7,181 bases of DNA. Source: Verrucomicrobiia bacterium. Its GTDB lineage: Bacteria; Verrucomicrobiota; Verrucomicrobiia; Limisphaerales; UBA1319. The notes below the pieces were generated by a model, which was not told where the DNA came from, did no database searches, and saw only the letters and a program-made list of their open reading frames with translations. Of this stretch, positions 1 to 5,028 are shown piece after piece (within the stretch, counting starts at the first letter, position 1; each line of letters begins with the position of its first letter). The position numbers were made by a program, and so were the translations under genes. Where the stretch lies: the NCBI GenBank assembly GCA_017880715.1, contig JADGRT010000147.1, forward strand, positions 1 through 7,181. Direction: 5' to 3'.

Positions 1-8
1 TCTCAGCC

Positions 9-87
9 GTCCCTTCGGGACTCAACCGTCGATCCGTCCACACCCGGCGTTGAAACGCCGGGCTATTTTCAAAAGTCCCTCCGGGAC
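9..87. repeat. Cluster of three short palindromes (REP/BIME-like intergenic element)
   Basis: Three hairpins lie in a row. The first is GTCCC-TTC-GGGAC (9-21). The second is a perfect 9-bp stem CCCGGCGTT/AACGCCGGG around a GA dinucleotide (43-62). The third is GTCCC-TCC-GGGAC (75-87), nearly the same as the first. The two GTCCC hairpins bracket the GC-rich central one, an arrangement like the composite REP elements scattered through many genomes. The hairpins are seen directly. That this is a dispersed family is inferred, since only one copy is visible. The element may continue past the left edge. It has no T-run, so it is not a typical intrinsic terminator. Confidence 0.65.
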
Positions 88-211
88 AAAAACAAGGCCC
101 CCGTGCAGCACCTATAGCTCAAATCCTAGTGGCATTGGACCAGGATGTCCGCCCCACGTTGGGAAGCCCTCATTCGGAGATGGGACGGCCCAATAGAATC
201 GTTGCGCAGTT
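88..211. other. Intergenic stretch with no supported gene
   Basis: No ORF here looks like a protein. The short frames that cross it run into the low-complexity hairpin at 212-307 and translate to Arg/Pro-rich sequence. On the minus strand, the part around 129-160 translates to ADILVQCH. I associate that string with dispersed non-coding repeats in Verrucomicrobiota, but this is recollection and cannot be checked here. I see no convincing -35/-10 pair or structured RNA. This stretch, together with the hairpins on either side, forms the gene-free region upstream of thrS. Confidence 0.35.
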
Positions 212-307
212 TCGTCCTCGTCCTCGTCCTTCGTCCTCGATTTTGTTTGTTTTCTACAGGGCGAAAAAGAAAAGACGATCGAGGACGAGGACGAAGGACG
301 AGGACGA
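212..307. repeat. Long imperfect inverted repeat of GTCCTC/GAGGAC units
   Basis: The left arm (212-240) consists of TCGTCC-type hexamers, and the right arm (279-307) is its near-exact reverse complement. Both arms are 29 nt. They differ only in where one extra A/T falls (GAAGGAC against GAGGAC), which would leave a one-base bulge on each side. The 38-nt spacer (241-278) is T-rich on the left (TTTTGTTTGTTTTC) and A-rich on the right (GAAAAAGAAAAG), so pairing can continue inward and nearly the whole 96 bp can fold into one hairpin. It lies about 100 bp upstream of the thrS start. It is either a dispersed non-autonomous palindromic element or a structured 5' leader. No target-site duplication is evident. 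Confidence 0.7.
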
Positions 308-409
308 TAGGGAGCCGCATCTTTCCCGTTGCTTAGTCAGGGGGCTTTGCCTTACGTTTCCACTTCAGCCGGGTGGTTGGTAAGCCCTTCCTCCCGGCGG
401 CTTGATTTT

Positions 410-2260
410 ATGTCTGAACCGGCGAAACAACCGATCGAACGAAAGACGCTGGACGAGCGCAATCGCATGAGCGATCTCGAGCGTCTTCGGCATTCCTGTT
501 CCCATGTGCTGGCGGCCGCGGTGCTGCGGCTCTGGCCGGACGCATTGATTGACATTGGCCCGGCGACGTCCGACGGTTTCTATTACGATTTCGACCTGCC
601 CAGCCATCGGTTCACGCCCGAGGATTTTCCGGCCATCGAGGCCGAGATGAAGAAGATCGTCAAGGAGAACCAAACCTTCGAGAAGTGCCTCAAGACCCGC
701 GCGGAAGCCCGGGCGTTTTTCGAGGCGAAGGGGCAGAAGTTCAAGGTCGAGCGTTTAACCGACATTCCGGAAGGCGAACCGATCTCGTTTTATCAAAGCG
801 GCGATTTCACGGATCTGTGCGCCGGACCGCACGTGATGCGCACGGGCAATGTCAAGGCGTTCAAGCTGCTGCGCGTCGCCTCGGCTTACTATCGCGGCAA
901 CGAGAAGAACCAACAGCTTCAGCGCCTCTATGGCACCGCGTTTCCGAACAAGACCGAGCTGGAGGCCTGGCTGGCGGCGCAGGAAGAGGCCAAGAAACGC
1001 GATCACCGCAAGATCGGCCAGGAGATGAGCCTGTTCGTCCTGGACGCGGACTTCGTCGGGCCCGGCCTGCCGCTCTGGCTGCCTAACGGCACGGTGCTGG
1101 TGGAGGAATTGGAGCGGCTGGCCAAGGAAAGCGAGTTTCAGGCCGGCTACAAACGCGTCCGGACGCCGCACCTGGCGCGGGAGAAGATGTATCAGACTTC
1201 CGGTCATTTGCCTTACTACGCCGAGAGCATGTTTCCGCCGATGGATTTGCGGGAGGACACGGGAGGCCCGAACCAGGCCGGTTCCGAGAGCGCGGCCCCG
1301 TCGGATCGCTACTATCTCAAAGCCATGAACTGCCCGCACCACCACCGCATTTTTGCGGCGGAACCGCGCAGTTACCGCGACCTGCCGTTGCGACTGGCTG
1401 AGTACGGCACCTGCTACCGATACGAGCAATCCGGCGAGTTGATGGGGCTGATGCGCGTTCGGTCGATGCAGATGAACGACGCGCACATTTATTGTCCGAC
1501 GGAGCAGTTCGCCGAGGAATTCAAGGCGGTGAATGACATGTATCTGAAGTATTTCAAGATATTCGGCTTCGAGAAATACCAGATGCGTTTCAGCACGCAT
1601 GACCCGGCCCGCCTGGGTCAGAAATTTGTGGATCAGCCGGAGCTTTGGATAAAAACCGAGGACATGGTGCGCAAGGTGCTCGACGATTCCGGCATCAACT
1701 ATGTCGAGGTGCCGAACGAGGCGGCGTTTTACGGGCCGAAGATTGACGTGCAGCTTTGGAGCATCAGCGGCCGCGAGTTTACCATCGCCACCAACCAGGT
1801 CGATTTTGCCGTGCCACGCCGGTTTGGGCTGGTGTATCGCACCCGCGACAATCGCGACGCCACGCCGCTGTGCATCCACCGGGCGCCGCTGGGAACGCAC
1901 GAGCGGTTCATCGGGTTTCTGATCGAGCATTATGCCGGTAATTTCCCGCTCTGGCTCGCGCCGGAGCAGGTGCGCGTGCTGCCGGTGACCGAGAATCAAG
2001 TCGGCTATGCCCGGAACATCGTCGAGGAGTTGCGCGGTCAGTTTGTGCGGGCCGAGTTTGAATTCAGCAACGACAAACTCCAGGGCCGCATCCTGCGGGC
2101 CGAGGAGGCGCGGGTTCATACCATGCTCATCGTGGGCCAAAGGGAACAGGAGGCCAATGCCGTCGCTATGCGCATTCACGGAAAAGGCAGCGTGGGCGTG
2201 AAACCGCGCGTGGAGGCGGTGGCGGAAATCCTGGCCGAGATTCGGGAGCGGAAGAGTTGA
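410..2260 (+). CDS. thrS: Threonine--tRNA ligase (ThrRS), lacking the TGS domain
   Basis: This cytoplasmic class II synthetase charges tRNA-Thr with threonine and edits mis-attached serine. In 616-aa numbering, the editing domain has HSCSH (H28, H32) and DLCAGPH (C137, H141), each exactly 45 residues earlier than H73, H77, C182 and H186 of the E. coli enzyme. The catalytic zinc ligands are C308 (MNCPHHH), H359 (NDAHIYC) and H490 (IHRAPLG). The motif 2 arginine is R337 (YRYEQSGE) and motif 3 is HERF (R499). The anticodon-binding domain follows from about residue 517 (LAPEQVRVLPV). The usual N-terminal TGS domain is missing. A loop before MNCP is about 17 residues longer than in E. coli. The start at ATG 410 (MSEPAKQ) was chosen over TTG 329, whose extension looks non-coding. 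ATG 467 (MSDLERLRHSC) is a real alternative, and neither has a strong Shine-Dalgarno. The downstream gene is not infC. Confidence 0.96.
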   Translation: MSEPAKQPIERKTLDERNRMSDLERLRHSCSHVLAAAVLRLWPDALIDIGPATSDGFYYDFDLPSHRFTPEDFPAIEAEMKKIVKENQTFEKCLKTRAEARAFFEAKGQKFKVERLTDIPEGEPISFYQSGDFTDLCAGPHVMRTGNVKAFKLLRVASAYYRGNEKNQQLQRLYGTAFPNKTELEAWLAAQEEAKKRDHRKIGQEMSLFVLDADFVGPGLPLWLPNGTVLVEELERLAKESEFQAGYKRVRTPHLAREKMYQTSGHLPYYAESMFPPMDLREDTGGPNQAGSESAAPSDRYYLKAMNCPHHHRIFAAEPRSYRDLPLRLAEYGTCYRYEQSGELMGLMRVRSMQMNDAHIYCPTEQFAEEFKAVNDMYLKYFKIFGFEKYQMRFSTHDPARLGQKFVDQPELWIKTEDMVRKVLDDSGINYVEVPNEAAFYGPKIDVQLWSISGREFTIATNQVDFAVPRRFGLVYRTRDNRDATPLCIHRAPLGTHERFIGFLIEHYAGNFPLWLAPEQVRVLPVTENQVGYARNIVEELRGQFVRAEFEFSNDKLQGRILRAEEARVHTMLIVGQREQEANAVAMRIHGKGSVGVKPRVEAVAEILAEIRERKS

Positions 2261-2309
2261 TCCGGCGGATGCCAGGTCGGAGCGTCTGGCCTGAAAACCA
2301 GATAATATT
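2261..2309 (+). other. Post-thrS spacer with a small hairpin and AT-rich patch
   Basis: GCCAG (2271-2275) can pair with CTGGC (2286-2290). The same CTGG can pair instead with CCAG at 2298-2301, giving two mutually exclusive small stems. An AT-rich patch GATAATATTAT (2301-2311) follows and resembles a -10 box, but I see no -35 hexamer at a suitable distance. There is no U-tract, so a standard terminator is not visible. Any regulatory role is speculative. Confidence 0.25.
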
Positions 2310-2391
2310 ATGATTCTGCCACCCATGATTCTGCCTTGGCCTCCGTTTTCCTCGGACCGGTTTTTGGCAGAATCATCGGTGGCAGAATCAT
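2310..2391. repeat. Composite 26-bp inverted repeat made of four copies of ATGATTCTGCC
   Basis: The unit ATGATTCTGCC occurs at 2310-2320 and 2325-2335. Its reverse complement GGCAGAATCAT occurs at 2366-2376 and 2381-2391. The two 26-bp arms (2310-2335 and 2366-2391) match at 25 of 26 positions, the exception being 2377. They enclose a 30-nt loop (2336-2365) containing CCGTTTTCCTCGG. The right arm ends 8 bases before the ATG of the next gene, so in mRNA the hairpin would crowd or replace the ribosome-binding region. It may also act as the 3' boundary of the thrS transcript. The doubled-unit palindrome suggests a dispersed short element, but only one copy is visible. Confidence 0.8.
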
Positions 2392-2399
2392 GAAAGAGC

Positions 2400-3488
2400 A
2401 TGAAGAGTGAAGCGCAACTGGCCGAGAGCATCGACCGTTTTCAAAGAGTTTTCTGGGGGAAGCAGTCTGATGGTCGTCCACCGGTCGGCGTGGTCAACCG
2501 CGGCATTTTCCTGCCCATCCAATATCTTCGCCGCGAATTTCCCCGCGCCGAGGTCAAACCCGAGGACGTCCGCAGCGAGTGGATCATGACCGATTATGAA
2601 TTCGGATTCGCGCAACCGCTGGTGTCGTGTGACGACTGGATTCCGTTCTCGGCGCCCTGGCGTGGCATCCCCTGGATCGAGGCGTGGTGCGGCTGTCCGG
2701 TCCGTTTTTCCACGGGTTCCCTGGCGCCCGAGCCGGCGGTTGCATCCCGGCCTGCCTTGGCGCAGGCTCCGCTTCCGGCCGTCAACGAATGGTTCGAATG
2801 TCTGAGCCGGCAGACCCGGATGCTGGTCGATACGGCGCCGGCGGATTGTTGGATCAGTCCCTCGATCCTCCGCGGTCCGTCGGATGTCCTGGCCGCGATG
2901 CGTGGGTTGACCGGTTTTTATTGTGACCTGCACGACGACGCAAGCGTGCTGGATCAAGCTGCCGGCCGCGTCAATCAGTTGCTGTTACGCGCCCTGGACA
3001 TGCATTATTCGATCGTGCCATCCAAGCGAGGCGGCTACGGGCATATCTTTGGTTATTGGGCGCCGGGAAAGACAATCGTGATCCAGGAGGACGTCATGGG
3101 CATGTGCCGTCCGAACTGCTACCGTGACATTTTCCGGAAGTACAATGCAGCGGTGGTGAAGCATTTAGGCGCGCACGTTCTGTTTCACCTTCATTCCACC
3201 GGATTCCAGCATTACCGCGACGTGCTAAGCATTCCCGGCCTCGCCGGTTTGGAACTGACGGTTGAGGCGAACGGGCCATCGCTCACCGATTTGGTGCCGG
3301 TGATGCGTGAAATTCTCGAACGATCACGGCTGATTTTGTTCGTGGACCAAGGCATCGAACAACTGCCCGGGGTGCTGCGCCAATTGCCCCGCGAAGGGCT
3401 TTATCTCATCGTTTTGGAGCAGCACATTCATTCGGACGATGAGTTTCGGCGCTTGGTTAACGCCGGTTGGAACTCAAGATTGTCGTAG
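2400..3488 (+). CDS. URO-D (uroporphyrinogen decarboxylase)-superfamily protein, function unknown
   Basis: The product is 362 aa, soluble, with no signal peptide or membrane segment. The C-terminal half has the URO-D/MtaA-type layout. GYWAPGKTIVIQEDVMGMCRP (about 218-238) sits where the family has an acidic residue followed by SPxxY/F. VLFHLHSTG (260-268) corresponds to the strand ending in H-x-C/D-G. IPGLAGLELTVE (278-289) and a C-terminal segment of alternating strands and helices follow. It is not a good HemE: the N-terminal MRQAGR signature is absent (the region reads RPPVGVVNRGIF). Nor is it a typical zinc methyltransferase such as MtaA, because the H-x-C cysteine is replaced (HSTG, T267) and no cysteine occurs after residue 240. 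ATG 2400 follows the palindrome by 8 nt and has only AAAGAG close upstream. A start further inside the gene is possible but has less support. The substrate is unknown; the neighbouring haem gene may be coincidental. Confidence 0.7.
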   Translation: MKSEAQLAESIDRFQRVFWGKQSDGRPPVGVVNRGIFLPIQYLRREFPRAEVKPEDVRSEWIMTDYEFGFAQPLVSCDDWIPFSAPWRGIPWIEAWCGCPVRFSTGSLAPEPAVASRPALAQAPLPAVNEWFECLSRQTRMLVDTAPADCWISPSILRGPSDVLAAMRGLTGFYCDLHDDASVLDQAAGRVNQLLLRALDMHYSIVPSKRGGYGHIFGYWAPGKTIVIQEDVMGMCRPNCYRDIFRKYNAAVVKHLGAHVLFHLHSTGFQHYRDVLSIPGLAGLELTVEANGPSLTDLVPVMREILERSRLILFVDQGIEQLPGVLRQLPREGLYLIVLEQHIHSDDEFRRLVNAGWNSRLS

Positions 3489-3490
3489 CA

Positions 3491-3541
3491 CCCGGCCGGA
3501 TTTAGGCTGACCGATTTCACTTCTTTGCCGGGCGTTTTTTT
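3491..3541 (+). terminator. Probable Rho-independent terminator after the URO-D-like gene
   Basis: CCCGGC (3491-3496) pairs with GCCGGG (3527-3532). One more C/G pair is possible beyond a mismatch. The stem is followed at once by CG and seven T residues (3535-3541). It lies directly after the stop codon at 3486-3488. The weak points are the roughly 30-nt loop and the short stem. If it works, it separates transcription of the URO-D-like gene from the oxidase gene downstream. Confidence 0.5.
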
Positions 3542-3651
3542 GTATCCTAAGTTCCGCGACGGCAATGGCCGGTGACGAAGGCACGGGATCCAAGTAGGGA
3601 ATGGCGCCAGTAGTCAAACCGATTGAGGCACCGTCCGTCGCGGAATTGAGC

Positions 3652-5028
3652 ATGAAATCAGTTGCCATTATCGGAGCCGGCATCACCGGTCTGACCGCCG
3701 CGTTTCGCCTGCAGCAGAAGCGAATCCAGGTCGCCGTCTATGAAGCTGGAACTCGTGTGGGCGGCGTGATTCAGTCCCTGCGCCAGGACGGCTACCTGGC
3801 GGAGTTTGGTCCGAACACGCTGCTGGAAACTTCTCCCAAAATCGGTGAGCTCATTCGTGCCGCGGGCCTGGAATCGCGCAAACTTTATTCCGATGAACGG
3901 GCCGGTAACCGGTACCTGGTTCGATATCGGCGCACCCTCGCCATGCCGATGTCGCCGTTGGGTTTTTTCGCCACCCCCCTGTTTTCAGTCGCCACCAAGC
4001 TGAAACTCTTTCGCGAACCCTTCCTGCCCCGTTGGAACAATGCCTACGAGGAAAGCGTGGCGCAATTCGTTCTGCGCCGGCTCGGCCAGGAGTTTCTCGA
4101 TTACGCCATCGACGCCCTGGTTGCGGGGGTCTATGCCGGAGATCCCTACCGCCTTTCCGTCAAACACGGATTTCCGCGGCTCTACGAACTGGAGCAAAAG
4201 TACGGCTCGCTGATCAAGGGCCAGATCTTCGGCGCGCGCGAGCGGAAACAACGGGGCGAAGTCTCCAAACAGGACGCCCCCAAGGTCTCTTTCGATGAAG
4301 GCCTGCAAGTGCTTCCCGACACCTTAAGCGCCCGGCTCGGCGAAGCGGTGCGGCTCGACGCCGCGGTGGTCAAAATCAGCCGGCAGGGCGGGGATTGGGC
4401 GATCACCGCGCGCACCCAGGGACGCGAAGTGCGGCAGAACCATTCCGCCGTTCTGCTGGCCGTTCCCACCCATAGACTGGCGGAGATTCAATGGGATATC
4501 GGCGCGGACGCCAGTTTTGCTCCGCTGGCCAAGATCCATTATCCGCCGGTGGCCAGCGTGGTGCTGGGATTCCGGCGCCAGGATGTGGCGCACAAGCTGG
4601 ACGGATTTGGCATGCTCATTCCCAAGGTGGAGAATTTTAATATTCTGGGCACCCTGTTTTCTTCGTCCCTGTTTCCTAACCGGGCGCCCGCGGGATATGT
4701 CACCCTCACCAGCTATCTGGGGGGCATGCGCCATCCCGATCTGGCCCGGCGCGACAAACGCGAGCTCTACGATTTGACCGTCCAGGATTTACGCGTGTTG
4801 CTGGGCGTGAAAGGCGAACCGACCTTCCGCAACTGCATCGTCTATCCCCACGCCATTCCGCAATACGAAGTCGGTTATGGCCAGTTCAAAGACGCCATGA
4901 ACGAGTTGGAAGCCAAGCTGCCCGGGTTGTTTCTGGCCGGTCACTTCCGCCATGGGATTTCCCTGAGCGATTCGTTGGTTTCCGGCTATGACGTCGCCGA
5001 TCGAATTGAAAAGCAGGTCCTCATCTAA
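3652..5028 (+). CDS. hemY: Protoporphyrinogen oxidase, FAD- and oxygen-dependent (HemY/HemG type)
   Basis: This flavoenzyme makes the six-electron oxidation of protoporphyrinogen IX to protoporphyrin IX, the penultimate step of haem synthesis, usually at the membrane face. The 458-aa length is normal for the family. The N-terminal dinucleotide-binding motif is AIIGAGITGL (5-14), followed by EAGTRVGG (31-38) and EFGPNTLL (51-58), the last typical of PPOX. GVYAGDPYRLSV (159-170) is another PPOX signature. The C-terminal FAD-contact segment is LAGHFRHGISLSDSLVSGYDV (428-448). ATG 3652 puts the Rossmann motif at the very N-terminus, as in homologs, so I prefer it to ATG 3601, which would add 17 unconserved-looking residues. 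Upstream GGAA (3642-3645) is a weak Shine-Dalgarno. Some databases call this gene hemG. A coproporphyrinogen-oxidising role, as in Gram-positive HemY (CgoX), is less likely in a diderm. The stop overlaps that of the converging gene. Confidence 0.9.
   Translation: MKSVAIIGAGITGLTAAFRLQQKRIQVAVYEAGTRVGGVIQSLRQDGYLAEFGPNTLLETSPKIGELIRAAGLESRKLYSDERAGNRYLVRYRRTLAMPMSPLGFFATPLFSVATKLKLFREPFLPRWNNAYEESVAQFVLRRLGQEFLDYAIDALVAGVYAGDPYRLSVKHGFPRLYELEQKYGSLIKGQIFGARERKQRGEVSKQDAPKVSFDEGLQVLPDTLSARLGEAVRLDAAVVKISRQGGDWAITARTQGREVRQNHSAVLLAVPTHRLAEIQWDIGADASFAPLAKIHYPPVASVVLGFRRQDVAHKLDGFGMLIPKVENFNILGTLFSSSLFPNRAPAGYVTLTSYLGGMRHPDLARRDKRELYDLTVQDLRVLLGVKGEPTFRNCIVYPHAIPQYEVGYGQFKDAMNELEAKLPGLFLAGHFRHGISLSDSLVSGYDVADRIEKQVLI

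Noticed and set aside
1..307. CRISPR array
   Set aside because: The repeats here are palindromes in different sequence families. No direct repeat recurs at regular spacing with unique spacers, and no cas genes are present.
126..383. Three short ORFs on both strands (60-84 aa)
   Set aside because: They are translations of the inverted repeat and flanking intergenic DNA, rich in Arg/Pro and low in complexity, with no sign of coding constraint.
329..409. Upstream extension of thrS from TTG 329 (27 extra residues)
   Set aside because: The extension (MLSQGALPYVST...) does not resemble a TGS domain or conserved N-terminus, begins with TTG and has no ribosome-binding site. ATG 410 or 467 is more credible.
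2301..2311. Possible -10 promoter element GATAATATTAT for the URO-D-like gene
   Set aside because: No reasonable -35 hexamer is found 16-18 bp upstream, and AT-rich strings next to repeats are common. It is too weak to list as a promoter.
755..2431. 558-aa open frame antisense to thrS
   Set aside because: It lies opposite a clearly conserved thrS gene, has no recognisable domain and looks like a high-GC shadow frame. Its N-terminus also overlaps the palindrome and the start of the next gene.
2400..3488. Calling this gene hemE and pairing it with hemY as a haem operon
   Set aside because: The HemE N-terminal signature is absent and a likely terminator separates the two genes, so only superfamily membership is supported.
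3542..3547. TATCCT as a -10 box for the oxidase gene
   Set aside because: No matching -35 element sits at proper spacing, and it directly follows the T-run of the putative terminator.
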